A DNA stretch of 64,000 bases, taken from contig NZ_PSNX01000015.1 of the NCBI RefSeq assembly GCF_002930615.1, positions 124,001-188,000 of the forward strand, given 5' to 3'. The DNA is from Caldimonas caldifontis (lineage in GTDB: Bacteria; Pseudomonadota; Gammaproteobacteria; Burkholderiales; Burkholderiaceae_C). The position numbers and the translations under genes are program-made. Under the pieces are notes generated by a model. It saw nothing but the letters and a program-made list of their open reading frames with translations. It did no database searches and had not been told where the DNA came from. Positions 9,108-17,285 of the stretch are shown here, piece after piece; the first letter of the stretch is position 1, and every line of letters begins with the position of its first letter.

Positions 9108-9344
9108 ATGGATCGCAAACTGCATCTGCTGGACACGTTCTCCGCCCAGGGCGCCGACGGACGCCTCTACAAGGTCAAGGCCTATGAGCAGCTGGTGCGC
9201 GACCCGTCCATCGTGGACGGGCAGGAGCACTGGGAACCGCTGGGCGTGACCGAGTTGCGCCTGGACAGCGGCGAGCTGGTCGATGTGCGACCGGACGGCC
9301 GCATGCGCGTGGTGGCCTCCGGCCTGACGCTGATGCGGCACTGA
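9108..9344 (+). CDS. Small hypothetical protein (78 aa)
   Basis: The ATG at 9108 follows a perfect AGGAGG at 9097-9102, so the upstream-extended frame from 9036 is rejected. The product MDRKLHLLDTFSAQGADGRLYKVKAYEQL... is soluble and looks like a compact beta-rich domain ('GVTELRLDSGELVDVRPDGRMRV'). I do not recognise a characterised family. It stands alone between divergent ubiU and the YcbK-like gene. Confidence 0.7.
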   Translation: MDRKLHLLDTFSAQGADGRLYKVKAYEQLVRDPSIVDGQEHWEPLGVTELRLDSGELVDVRPDGRMRVVASGLTLMRH

Positions 9345-9396
9345 GTCACGAACTGCCGCCGATCTGCACCGATCTGCGCGGCATATTCACGATCTG

Positions 9397-9408
9397 TCAC
9401 GATCGTGA
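9397..9408. repeat. Perfect 12-bp palindrome next to iterated GATCTG repeats
   Basis: TCACGATCGTGA at 9397-9408 is a perfect palindrome. It ends a cluster in which GATCTG occurs at 9361, 9371 and 9391. The cluster lies in the gap upstream of the Tat-exported YcbK-like gene and could be an operator for its transcription. Confidence 0.5.
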
Positions 9409-9474
9409 AGGCGTCGGCTGGCCGTGTGCCGGTGAGTGGCTGTTAACATGGCGCCTCCTGAGCGAGGAGGCACC

Positions 9475-10083
9475 GTGTGCGATAGCTGTATTCCATCGAC
9501 ACCCGAGCGGCATGAGCCCGCCTCTGGCCTGATCCTGCCCGCACGCCGCCGCCTGCTGGGCGCCCTGGCGGCTGCCCCCCTGGCACTCGCCCTCCCCGGC
9601 CTGGCCCGGGCCGGCAAGGCACAACCTTCGGGCGGTTTCCGCGCCCTCGAATTCCTGCACCTGCACACCGGCGAGCGTCTGAAGGTGGAGTACTTCAGCG
9701 CCGGCCAGTATGTGCCGGACGCGCTGCAGGCCGTGAACCATCTGCTGCGGGACTTCCGCACCGGGGACGTGGCCGAGATGGACCCCGGACTGCTCGATCT
9801 TTTGCATCGTCTGCACGAGACCACCGGCAGCCAGCAGCCCTTTCAGATCATCTCGGCCTATCGCTCGCCCCAGACGAACGAGATGCTGCGCGGGCGCAAC
9901 GCACGCAGTGGCGTGGCCACCACCAGCCTGCACATGCGCGGGCAGGCGATGGACATCCGCCTGGGCGATGTGGCGCTGACCGACCTGCGCGACGCCGCCT
10001 TGTCGCTGCAGGCCGGCGGCGTGGGCTACTACGCCAAGTCGAATTTCGTGCACGTGGACACCGGCCGCGTGCGCAGCTGGTAA
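9475..10083 (+). CDS. YcbK-like DUF882/M15 family murein protein with Tat signal
   Basis: The start is GTG 9475, chosen because GAGGAGG lies six bases upstream; ATG 9448 is in frame but has no ribosome binding site. The 202-residue product begins with a twin-arginine signal ('ARRRLLGALAAA', arginines near 24-26) and a hydrophobic stretch, so it should be exported folded by Tat. The C-terminal half holds 'SAYRSPQTNEMLRG', 'SLHMRGQAMDIR' and 'FVHVDTG', the zinc-binding pattern of the YcbK/peptidase M15 group that acts on peptidoglycan. It is convergent with the L,D-transpeptidase gene, echoing the ycbB-ycbK neighbourhood of enteric bacteria. Confidence 0.85.
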   Translation: MCDSCIPSTPERHEPASGLILPARRRLLGALAAAPLALALPGLARAGKAQPSGGFRALEFLHLHTGERLKVEYFSAGQYVPDALQAVNHLLRDFRTGDVAEMDPGLLDLLHRLHETTGSQQPFQIISAYRSPQTNEMLRGRNARSGVATTSLHMRGQAMDIRLGDVALTDLRDAALSLQAGGVGYYAKSNFVHVDTGRVRSW

Positions 10084-10094
10084 GCCGGGCGGCG

Positions 10095-11777
10095 TCAGCC
10101 CGGGCGGCGTCGCTCCAGCGCACGTGCCAGCGGCGCGTCCTGCTGGTACACGTCCGACGCGAAGCGCAGGCCCATGCCGGGGCCTTCCACCCAGGCCGTC
10201 AGATACACCAGGGCCACCGGCACCGGCCGGTCCAGCATCACGTGCTGCGATGGGGGCGCATCGTCCTTCATGGCCGCGGCCACACGTTCGGGGCCCCAGC
10301 CCGGCTTGTCGCGCAAGACCCAGGTGGCGAGGGCGGCCGGCTCGTGCACGCGCACGCAGCCATGGCTGAAGTCGCGCCGCTCGCGCAGGAACAGGCTGCG
10401 CGAGGGCGTGTCGTGCAGGTAGATGGCCTCGTCGTTGGGCATCATGAACTTGACCGCCCCCAGCGCGTTCCCCGGGCCCGGCTTCTGGCGCAGGCGCAGG
10501 CTGCCGTCGCGCAGGCCGGCCAGGGCCTCGGGGCCGAACGCCACCACCGGCGAACGATCGGCCGGCCCGGCCACCACCTCTTTGTTCTGGCGCAGCACAT
10601 AGGCCGGGTCGGCCTCGATCTTGGGCAACTCCTCGTTGCGCAGGATGTTGGGTGGCACGTTCCAGTAGGGACGGAAGACGAGGTAGCGCAGGTCTTCCAT
10701 CATCGAGGGCGTGGCGTCCTTGCCATGGCGCCCCACCACCACCCGCATGTCCATCACCGAAGCCTGGGCGGAGTCGGCATAGGCCCACAGGCGGAACATC
10801 GGCAGGTTGACCAGGATGAGGGACTGACCGGCCGTGTGGGGCATCCAGCGCAGGCGCTCGAGGGCCAGTTCGACCTGGCGCACGCGCTGCGCGAGGGGCA
10901 CGTTCAGCGCTGCCACCGTGGAGGGGCCGATCACGCCGTCGTCATTGAGGCCATGGCGGGCCTGGAAGCGGCGCACGGCCGGCTCCCAGGCGGGGTCATA
11001 GACCGCGGGCTCGGACGGCGCGGGCGCATCGGCCGCCAGGTCGCCCAGGAAACGCAGGCGCTCGTGCAGGAGGGCAGCCCCGGGGTGGGCCTCGCCCGGG
11101 CGCAGGCTGGGCTTGAAGCCCGGCAGCAGGGTGAGGCGCTCCTGCGCCGCCTGCGCCCGCAAGGCCGGCAAGGCGGCGCGCAGACGCTCGTAGGCCGGCC
11201 AGGTCGGCCGCAGCGCCTGCACGGCCGGGGCCAGGCGCTGCGCCACCAGGGCTTCATGCAAGGCCATCGCCTCGTCGAAGGCCGCACGGGCGGGGCGACG
11301 CTTCCAGCCATGCTGGCGGGGATCGACCCGGCCCAGGTGCAGGTCGCGCAGATAGCGCACCATGGCCAGGCTCAGTCGGACATCGAGCGCCCCCAGGGCA
11401 GCCGCCCGGTCGGGTGTGGCGGGCACATCGGCGCCCGCCAGAGTGGCCACTTCCTCGATGGCGCGGGTCAGGGTCTCGGCCCGGTAATCCGTGGGGCGCA
11501 AGCCTTCGTCCGCAGCACCGGCGAGCAGGGCCAGGGCCTCGGCCGTGACGGGCAGCGCCCGGCCTGCGGCATCGAACCAGCGCAAGGTGGGCTCGCCCCG
11601 CGCGTACAGGCGGCGCAGCGCGTCGATGTCGCCCGCGCTCAGGGGTTCGCCCAAAGCGGCAGGACGCTCAAGCCAGGGCGCCGCCGCCGGCGCCCCGGTC
11701 GAAGCCAGCAGTCCGCCGGGAAGGAAGGCGCACGCGCAAGCCGCCAGGGCGGCCGTGAAGGATCGGAAGTTGGGCAT
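10095..11777 (-). CDS. ldtD: L,D-transpeptidase of the YcbB/LdtD type
   Basis: The 560-residue protein has an N-terminal signal sequence, an LdtD-type scaffold, a peptidoglycan-binding repeat ('WEPAVRRFQARHGLNDDGVIGPSTVAALN') and a C-terminal YkuD catalytic domain. The catalytic motif is SHGCVRV with H472 and nucleophile C474. It forms 3-3 crosslinks in peptidoglycan in the periplasm, a function linked to envelope stress and beta-lactam tolerance. The partner YcbK-like gene ends 11 bases away on the other strand. Confidence 0.9.
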   Translation of the reverse strand: MPNFRSFTAALAACACAFLPGGLLASTGAPAAAPWLERPAALGEPLSAGDIDALRRLYARGEPTLRWFDAAGRALPVTAEALALLAGAADEGLRPTDYRAETLTRAIEEVATLAGADVPATPDRAAALGALDVRLSLAMVRYLRDLHLGRVDPRQHGWKRRPARAAFDEAMALHEALVAQRLAPAVQALRPTWPAYERLRAALPALRAQAAQERLTLLPGFKPSLRPGEAHPGAALLHERLRFLGDLAADAPAPSEPAVYDPAWEPAVRRFQARHGLNDDGVIGPSTVAALNVPLAQRVRQVELALERLRWMPHTAGQSLILVNLPMFRLWAYADSAQASVMDMRVVVGRHGKDATPSMMEDLRYLVFRPYWNVPPNILRNEELPKIEADPAYVLRQNKEVVAGPADRSPVVAFGPEALAGLRDGSLRLRQKPGPGNALGAVKFMMPNDEAIYLHDTPSRSLFLRERRDFSHGCVRVHEPAALATWVLRDKPGWGPERVAAAMKDDAPPSQHVMLDRPVPVALVYLTAWVEGPGMGLRFASDVYQQDAPLARALERRRPG

Positions 11778-11847
11778 AGGAGCGCTACGTTAGCAGCCGG
11801 GGCGCCGCGCCACATCCCCCGAATCGGCGAAGTCCGACCCCGATTGC

Positions 11848-11868
11848 GGGGGGGGGGAGGGGGGGGGG
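11848..11868. repeat. G10-A-G10 homopolymer tract
   Basis: Ten G, one A, ten G lie between the 5' end of the L,D-transpeptidase gene (start 11777) and the 3' end of nnrS (stop 11881). Tracts of this length are prone to slippage in replication and in sequencing. It lies about 70 bp upstream of the L,D-transpeptidase start codon, where its length could alter promoter spacing. Confidence 0.9.
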
Positions 11869-11880
11869 AAGCGGGCCGCG

Positions 11881-13182
11881 TCAGCCTGGGCGGCCGTCAG
11901 CCCGCGGCCGGCCATACCAGCGGCCATAGCGCAGGCTCCAGGCCACGGCAACGGCAGCCCAGAGGCCCGCCGCCAGACCCACCAGGCCGGTCGAGCCGGT
12001 CCAGTGGGTGGCCCCCAGCAGGCGCAGCACCACGGCCGCCTGCAAACCCCAGAACAGACCCCAGGCGATGTTGTCGGCTGCGAGCGTGCGGCCGCCATGG
12101 CCGCAGGACACCCGCGTGGCCATCGCCAGGAGGATGGAGCCCAGGAAGCCGAGCGTGAGGGCATGCAGCGGGGCGAGACTGAGGTCGACGCTGCGAGCGC
12201 TGACCCACCAGACGAGGGCCGCAACGGCTTGCAGCCCGAAGGCGATGCCCAGCCAGACGAAGCCCAGGTGCAGCATGGCCAGCAGGCGCACCCGCAGGCT
12301 TTGCACCAGACCCCAGCGTACGGCCAGCCACAATGCGCCTGCGGCCGCGCACAGGTTGAAGCCCACCGCAAACGCCGTGCCCACGTCCGAGACGCGCGCC
12401 CAGGGCCCGAGCAAGGGCTGCGCGCCAAGCGCGGCCAGCCAGGTCCACAGCAGCCACATCGGCCGCCAGGCATCGAGCACCGGCAGGGCCGCGGCCGTGA
12501 AGAAGGGAATCATGCGGTGCAGCACGGCGGCATACACCGGCGCGATGAACCACCACAGCCCCACGCCCAGGGCCGCGAGGCTCCAGCCGGGTTCGTCCAT
12601 CGCCAACCCTGCCACGGCGGCCCACAGGCTGGCCACCCCGATGATGCTGGCGCCCAGCACCACCCGCGCGTGCGTGCGGTCGGGCACGCGGCTCGCGCGC
12701 ACCAGACCCGCGAACTGCCAGGTGAAGCCCGTCCAACCCCAGGCTACTGCGCCCAGGCCGATGGCGGCCAGCGGCGCCAGGGTGTGCACGCCCATCAGGA
12801 AGACGGCCCAACCACTGAGGCTGGCCAGCAGGGGCGAGAGCATGCTCCGCGCCTCGACCGGTGGCAGGCCGAGCCACTTCGGCCCGGCCGTGAAGAGGAA
12901 GCCCGTGAAGAAGAGCGGCATGAAGCCGAAGCCCATGATCAGCGCGTGTGCGAGGCTTGGCGACAGGGCCCACGGCAGCGCCGGCGCATGGCCCCAGCGC
13001 GCCGCCAGCACCAGCAGCCACCACAGCGCGCTGACCGATAGCATCAAGGCGCCGGCGAAAAAGCCCAGGCGGTGGGGGGAAGCCAGCAGCCAGGACCATT
13101 GCCAACGCGAAGGCGAATGCAGGCGGTCCCGCGGTGAGGGATGGGGGCTCGCTGTCAGAGGCTGGATGGGAATGGAACGCAT
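11881..13182 (-). CDS. nnrS: NnrS family haem-copper membrane protein
   Basis: This 433-residue integral membrane protein has about twelve hydrophobic segments and the NnrS-type sequences 'HALIMGFGFMPLFFTGFLFTAGPKWL' (its two halves), 'PVYAAVLHRMIPFF' and 'HALTLGFLGSILLAM'. NnrS proteins are linked to nitric-oxide and nitrosative-stress resistance during denitrification. GAGGAA precedes the ATG at 13182. The gene starts 12 bases after the nitronate monooxygenase stop, so both are probably transcribed from the FNR-type promoter at 14435-14476. Confidence 0.9.
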   Translation of the reverse strand: MRSIPIQPLTASPHPSPRDRLHSPSRWQWSWLLASPHRLGFFAGALMLSVSALWWLLVLAARWGHAPALPWALSPSLAHALIMGFGFMPLFFTGFLFTAGPKWLGLPPVEARSMLSPLLASLSGWAVFLMGVHTLAPLAAIGLGAVAWGWTGFTWQFAGLVRASRVPDRTHARVVLGASIIGVASLWAAVAGLAMDEPGWSLAALGVGLWWFIAPVYAAVLHRMIPFFTAAALPVLDAWRPMWLLWTWLAALGAQPLLGPWARVSDVGTAFAVGFNLCAAAGALWLAVRWGLVQSLRVRLLAMLHLGFVWLGIAFGLQAVAALVWWVSARSVDLSLAPLHALTLGFLGSILLAMATRVSCGHGGRTLAADNIAWGLFWGLQAAVVLRLLGATHWTGSTGLVGLAAGLWAAVAVAWSLRYGRWYGRPRADGRPG

Positions 13183-13194
13183 GCCGGTTCCTCG

Positions 13195-14409
13195 TCAGGC
13201 CGCGGCAGGAGGTGCCGGTGTCAGCAGGCGCTCGACCAGTTCGCGCACGCTGCGGATCTGGTCACCAAAGGGCAAGGCCCCCACGCCACGGAAGAAGAGG
13301 CCCTTCTTCACGTCACCGCGCAGGGCGGCCGCCAGCTGGTGGTCGATGCAGAACTGGCCCCAGCCGGGCAGGCCGTCGCGCAGGCCGCACTGGGCCAGGC
13401 AGTCGAAGGCCTTGGTGCAGCGGCTCTTCACGTGCGCCACGGCCTGCAGCTTCTCCTCGATCTTGAGGTAGGCCTTGAGCCAGGGCGTGGCCACCGCGCG
13501 CGCCGGCAGGCCGGCCACGCTGGTGAACTCGACCATGTCCTCCTCGCGGGCTTGCGCCAGCACGCGCTTGAACTCCGGGTGGGCATCGCCCTCTTCGGTC
13601 ACGGCGAACGGGGTGCCCAGCTGCACGGCATGGGCGCCCAGCGACTGCACACGGGCGATGTCGGCATGGGTGCGGATGCCGCCGGCGGCGATGAGCGGGA
13701 TCTCGCGCTCGATGCCCGCCTTGCGCAGGAACTCGCGGGTCTCGGGCAGGACGCGCTCGAAGTCGAAGCGCGGGTCGTTCAGGTCGGCGATCTTCGCGGC
13801 CCCCAGGTGGCCGCCGGCCAGGCGGGGGTGCTCGATCACGATGGCGTCGGGCAGGCGCTTCTTGCGCTCCCACTTCTTCACGATGAGCTGCACGCCGCGG
13901 CTGTCGGAGAGGATGGGAATGAGCAGCGCGTCGGGGTGATCCTGCGCCAGGTCGGGCAGGTCCAGCGGCAGGCCGGCACCCACCACGATGGCGTCGATGC
14001 CCGCTTCGAGCGCACGCTTCACGCTGGCCGCGTACTCGCTCACGGCCCGCATCACGTTCATCGCCACGAGGCCCCGGCCGCCGCTGCGCTCACGCGCGGC
14101 CGCCACTTCACGGTCGATGGCTTCGAGGTTGGCGGCGTCGATGGCCTGCTTGGCGGCTTCGCCCATGCCCAGGCCGCGGGTACGCTCCATCAGGTCGGGG
14201 TGATGGCGGCGCAGGTCCACGCTGCTCAGTGTGCCCACACCGCCCAGTGCCGCCACGCTGCCCGCCAGGCGATGGCCGGAGACGCCAACCCCCATGCCAC
14301 CTTGCACGATGGGCAGCAGGCGAGCGCCCCTGAGCATCAGCGCCGACAGGCCGCTGCGCTCGAGCAGGCCCAGGAGCGCGGGTTCAACGGGAGACGAAAC
14401 TTCAGCCAT
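13195..14409 (-). CDS. Nitronate monooxygenase-like FMN enzyme
   Basis: The 404-residue TIM-barrel protein starts 'MAEVSSPVEPALLGLL', with 'LPIVQGGMGVGVSGHRLAGSVAALGG' as the FMN-binding family signature and 'AAGGIRTHADIARVQSLGAHAVQLGT' as the phosphate-binding end of the barrel. Family members oxidise nitronates (2-nitropropane dioxygenase type) or reduce quinones. The C-terminal cysteine group ('SRCTKAFDCLAQCGL') is notable, and an iron-sulfur or structural role is possible. I chose ATG 14409 over GTG 14415 because GAGG sits seven bases upstream. Pairing with nnrS suggests a role in nitrogen-oxide stress. Confidence 0.87.
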   Translation of the reverse strand: MAEVSSPVEPALLGLLERSGLSALMLRGARLLPIVQGGMGVGVSGHRLAGSVAALGGVGTLSSVDLRRHHPDLMERTRGLGMGEAAKQAIDAANLEAIDREVAAARERSGGRGLVAMNVMRAVSEYAASVKRALEAGIDAIVVGAGLPLDLPDLAQDHPDALLIPILSDSRGVQLIVKKWERKKRLPDAIVIEHPRLAGGHLGAAKIADLNDPRFDFERVLPETREFLRKAGIEREIPLIAAGGIRTHADIARVQSLGAHAVQLGTPFAVTEEGDAHPEFKRVLAQAREEDMVEFTSVAGLPARAVATPWLKAYLKIEEKLQAVAHVKSRCTKAFDCLAQCGLRDGLPGWGQFCIDHQLAAALRGDVKKGLFFRGVGALPFGDQIRSVRELVERLLTPAPPAAA

Positions 14410-14413
14410 GGAC

Positions 14414-14433
14414 ACACCTCGTGATGGAGGTGT
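14414..14433. promoter_or_regulatory. 20-bp palindrome over the predicted start site of the nitronate monooxygenase-nnrS operon
   Basis: ACACCTC-GTGATG-GAGGTGT is a perfect 7+6+7 inverted repeat. The predicted transcription start (14428) falls inside it, so it could be a repressor operator. If transcription begins further upstream it would instead form an RNA hairpin that hides the GAGG ribosome binding site. Confidence 0.45.
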
Positions 14434-14434
14434 G

Positions 14435-14476
14435 AAGGTACGCGGACGCCGCCGGCAGGGCCTTGACCCTGCTCAA
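14435..14476 (-). promoter_or_regulatory. Predicted class II FNR/Anr promoter of the nitronate monooxygenase-nnrS operon
   Basis: The minus-strand box TTGAGCAGGGTCAA (14476-14463) matches FNR at 8 of 10 positions. TACCTT follows at 14440-14435, centres 32 bp apart. The predicted start is near 14428, about 19 bases before the ATG. Confidence 0.55.
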
Positions 14477-14486
14477 TGGAAGACCG

Positions 14487-14930
14487 TCAATGCAGCACGA
14501 GCACCGGCAGTTTCGTGCGCGACATGAGGTTCTTCGTGTGTGACCCCCACATCAGTTCGCCGAACACGCCGCGGCCGTGGGTGACCATGACCACGAGGTC
14601 GCACTGGTGATCGCGCGCGGCATCGACGATGGCATCCTCGATGTTGCTGGCCTGCACGCTCACGCGCTGGAAGGCCACGCCCGCCTCGGCTGCGAGGCGC
14701 TCGAAGCGCCCCAGCACCTCGTCGGCATGGGCCCGCACGGTTTCGTCATGCGCCTTGGTGATGCGGCCGTAGACATAGCCTTCGCCGATGCTGGCCGGTG
14801 GGGGCGCAAAGGGTTCGACGATGAAGCCCGTGACGCGCGCACCCAGGCGCTGGGCCAGGGCCAGCCCCGAGGTCATGGCCTTGTCGCTGAGGTCGCTGCC
14901 ATCAACGGGCACGAGCAGGTGGTTGAACAT
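14487..14930 (-). CDS. Universal stress protein (UspA family)
   Basis: The 147-residue single-domain Usp starts 'MFNHLLVPVDGSDLSDKAM' and ends with the nucleotide-binding loop 'THGRGVFGELMWGS' followed by 'SRTKLPVLVLH'. The G-x2-G-x9-G-S/T pattern implies ATP binding. GGGGAG precedes the ATG. An FNR-type promoter with a 32-base leader lies upstream, which fits the common induction of Usp proteins by oxygen limitation in denitrifiers. Confidence 0.9.
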   Translation of the reverse strand: MFNHLLVPVDGSDLSDKAMTSGLALAQRLGARVTGFIVEPFAPPPASIGEGYVYGRITKAHDETVRAHADEVLGRFERLAAEAGVAFQRVSVQASNIEDAIVDAARDHQCDLVVMVTHGRGVFGELMWGSHTKNLMSRTKLPVLVLH

Positions 14931-14969
14931 GTGAGTCTCCCCATCGGGTCACCGTTGACCCTCGCAATG

Positions 14970-15010
14970 ACTCTACGCTGCCGCTGCGGCCAGGCCTTGT
15001 TCCACGTCAA
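14970..15010 (-). promoter_or_regulatory. Predicted class II FNR/Anr promoter of the universal stress gene
   Basis: The box reads TTGACGTGGAACAA on the minus strand (15010-14997), 8 of 10 to consensus. TAGAGT follows at 14975-14970, centres 31 bp apart. The predicted start is near 14962. The carbonic anhydrase gene ends only 11 bases upstream of the box. Confidence 0.5.
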
Positions 15011-15021
15011 GAGCAGGGAAA

Positions 15022-15714
15022 TCAACCGGGATGCAGCCGTGTGTCGATCTCGTTGAAGCAGGCTTCGGAATCGGCGGGGGCGTAGGGGCCGGTCCCGCTG
15101 TGTTCCGAACGGGATGCGGGGACGAAGCCGCCGTTGCGCACATCGAAGACGTGCACCTCGCCGTCCTCGATCACATAGTACCAACCATGCAGCGTGATCT
15201 GGCCGGCCTCGACCCGAGAACGCACCATGGGGTAGTCCATCAGGCGCTCGAGTTGCAGCACCACGGCGCGCTGCTCGGTGCGGCGCAATGCCTCGGGGCT
15301 CACCTGCACCGGCAGGGCGGCTTCCCGCGCCAGGTCCAGCCAGCGGGCCAGGTTGGGCGCTTCGGGCGAGATCTCCTCGTACAGCGCCTTCATCGCCCCG
15401 CAATGGCTGTGGCCGCACACGACGATGCGCGTGACTTTCAGGTTGAGCACCGCAAACTCGATGGCTGCCGTCGTGCCGTGGTGGCCATGGCTGCCGTCAT
15501 AGGGCGGCACCAGCGCGCCCACGTTGCGCACGATGAACAGTTCTCCGGGACCGGTTCCCGTGAGCAGGTAGGGCACGAGGCGGGAGTCGGAGCAGCCGAT
15601 GAACAGCGTCGTGGGGTGCTGCCCGTGGTCGACCAGGTCGCGGAAACGTGCCTGGTGCTGCGGGAAGTAGTCGTCGTGGAAACGGCGCAGGCGGGCGATC
15701 AGCTCATCAGGCAT
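15022..15714 (-). CDS. Beta-class carbonic anhydrase
   Basis: The 230-residue cytosolic enzyme interconverts CO2 and bicarbonate. The zinc ligands are visible as C41-x-D43-x-R45 ('CSDSR') and H102-x2-C105 ('GHSHC'). GGAGGAAGGG precedes the ATG. It begins 18 bases after the PPIase stop, which makes it the apparent last gene of the nar operon. Bicarbonate is needed by carboxylases and denitrification changes pH, so co-expression is plausible, although this placement is unusual. It is also of interest because DabAB bicarbonate accumulation genes occur at the other end of the window. Confidence 0.93.
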   Translation of the reverse strand: MPDELIARLRRFHDDYFPQHQARFRDLVDHGQHPTTLFIGCSDSRLVPYLLTGTGPGELFIVRNVGALVPPYDGSHGHHGTTAAIEFAVLNLKVTRIVVCGHSHCGAMKALYEEISPEAPNLARWLDLAREAALPVQVSPEALRRTEQRAVVLQLERLMDYPMVRSRVEAGQITLHGWYYVIEDGEVHVFDVRNGGFVPASRSEHSGTGPYAPADSEACFNEIDTRLHPG

Positions 15715-15732
15715 GGCCCTTCCTCCCCTGCG

Positions 15733-16542
15733 CTACTGCACCAGGGGCGATTCCGCCGCGTCGAGCGCCACCCCCTCCAGTGTGGCCTGACCTGCGAGCA
15801 CACGCAGGTACTGACGCAGGGCAGTCACATAGGCCTGCTGCTGCAGGGCCAGTCGCACAGCGCCCCGCACCGCCTCGAAGGGCTGGGCCTGACCGGCCTG
15901 GCGCTCCAGCACCTCCACCACATGCAGGCCGAAGCGGCTGTGCACGAGGCGGGGCAGCACGCCCACTTCCGGGTGACCGAAGATTTCGCGCGCGAACTCC
16001 GGGGCGCAGTCGCTCGCACGCAACCAGCCTTCGTCGTCACCGATGGCGCCGCCGTGCGCACTGCTGGGGCAGTTCGACCAAGCCTGTGCAGCCTGCGCAA
16101 AACGCTGGTCCTGGTCGGCCTCGGTCTGGCCTTCGTCATGGCAGCGCAGTTCCAGCAGCACGCTCTCGGCCTTCAGGCGCAAGGCCTTCACGTCCACACC
16201 GGGGGTGACGGCAAAGAGGACGTGACGGGCGCGCACCCGCTCACCTTCGCTGTACTGGGCGGCATGGGCCGCGTGGTGGCGACGCAGGGCCTCCTCGGAG
16301 GGCTCGGGCAGGTCCAGCTCGCGCTCGAGCAAGGCTTCGATCGCCGCGCTGGCTGCTTCGCTGATCACGCCATCGGTGCCGGGCACATCGGTGGCCTGCA
16401 GCAGGCCGGCAGCCTGCGCCGCCTGGCGCAGCAGCTCGGTGCAGGCGCGTTGGCGCAGGGCTTCCTCCGGCAGGGACTCGCCGGGCGCGTGCAGGGCCTG
16501 CCCGTTGACGCGGGCCACGAGGCTCAGGGTGTCGGTGCTCAT
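15733..16542 (-). CDS. Parvulin-type peptidyl-prolyl cis-trans isomerase of the nar operon
   Basis: The 269-residue protein has an N-terminal helical SurA/NifM-like region and a C-terminal parvulin domain ('RVRARHVLFAVTPG', 'GGAIGDDEGWL', 'VHSRFGLHVVEVLERQ'). No signal peptide is visible, so it should act in the cytoplasm. The ATG at 16542 follows AAGGAG. It lies 11 bases after narI. A PPIase at the end of a nar operon is known from other beta- and gammaproteobacteria, where it is thought to help maturation of the nitrate reductase; that role is inferred here from position. Confidence 0.85.
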   Translation of the reverse strand: MSTDTLSLVARVNGQALHAPGESLPEEALRQRACTELLRQAAQAAGLLQATDVPGTDGVISEAASAAIEALLERELDLPEPSEEALRRHHAAHAAQYSEGERVRARHVLFAVTPGVDVKALRLKAESVLLELRCHDEGQTEADQDQRFAQAAQAWSNCPSSAHGGAIGDDEGWLRASDCAPEFAREIFGHPEVGVLPRLVHSRFGLHVVEVLERQAGQAQPFEAVRGAVRLALQQQAYVTALRQYLRVLAGQATLEGVALDAAESPLVQ

Positions 16543-16553
16543 GAGGCTCTCCT

Positions 16554-17285
16554 TCAGGCGACGGGGCGGCGCGAGCGGTTGTGGTCCGCCGGCAGATTCA
16601 GCCGACGCGAACGCACCACCTGGTAGGGGCGCACCAGATAAGACAAGGAACCGAAGCCGCTCCACACGTGCACCAGGCGGGTGAAGGGGAAGACCAGGAA
16701 CATCGTCATGCCCAGGACCATGTGGGCCCGGAAGACCCAGGAGATATCAGCCATCAGCTCGGCCGCGCCGGGTCGGAAGGTGACGATGCGCTGCGCCCAC
16801 TCGGCCAGGACCAGCATCACGCTGCCGTCCAGGTGCTGGGCCGACAGCGGCACGGTGGCCAGTCCCAGCACCAGCTGCACCCACAGCAGCCACAGCAGAA
16901 AGATGTCGCTGGTCTTGGACGTGGCGCGAATGCGCGGGTCCGACAGGCGGCGGTGCAAGAGCAGGCTCACGCCGATCAGCGCCAGCACGCCGGCAATGCC
17001 ACCCGCCGTCATGGCCAGCACTTGCTTGGTGCCCGGGCTCATGAAGGGCTCGTACAGGAAGTGCGGCGTGAGCATGCCCACGAAGTGGCCGAAGAACAGG
17101 AAGAGCACCCCCGCGTGAAAGAGGTTGCTGCCCCAGCGCAGCTGGCCGGTACGCAGCAGCTGCGAGGAATCGCTTTTCCAGGTGTACTGGTCACGATCGA
17201 AGCGCAGCAGGCTGCCGACGAAGAACACCCCGAGGCAGATGTAGGGGTAGAGGCCAAAGAAGAAGAAATCGACGGTGGCTTTCAT
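16554..17285 (-). CDS. narI: Respiratory nitrate reductase gamma subunit (cytochrome b)
   Basis: The 243-residue membrane subunit has five hydrophobic segments. It keeps the four haem-ligating histidines H57, H67, H188 and H206, each one residue off the E. coli numbering. NarI oxidises quinol and passes electrons to NarH. Its ATG overlaps the narJ stop by four bases. Confidence 0.95.
   Translation of the reverse strand: MKATVDFFFFGLYPYICLGVFFVGSLLRFDRDQYTWKSDSSQLLRTGQLRWGSNLFHAGVLFLFFGHFVGMLTPHFLYEPFMSPGTKQVLAMTAGGIAGVLALIGVSLLLHRRLSDPRIRATSKTSDIFLLWLLWVQLVLGLATVPLSAQHLDGSVMLVLAEWAQRIVTFRPGAAELMADISWVFRAHMVLGMTMFLVFPFTRLVHVWSGFGSLSYLVRPYQVVRSRRLNLPADHNRSRRPVA

Noticed and set aside
10242-12158. 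Open frame of 638 codons on the plus strand opposite the L,D-transpeptidase and nnrS genes
   Set aside because: It is the complement of two well-supported genes, runs through the G10-A-G10 tract and has arginine/glycine-rich low-complexity sequence.
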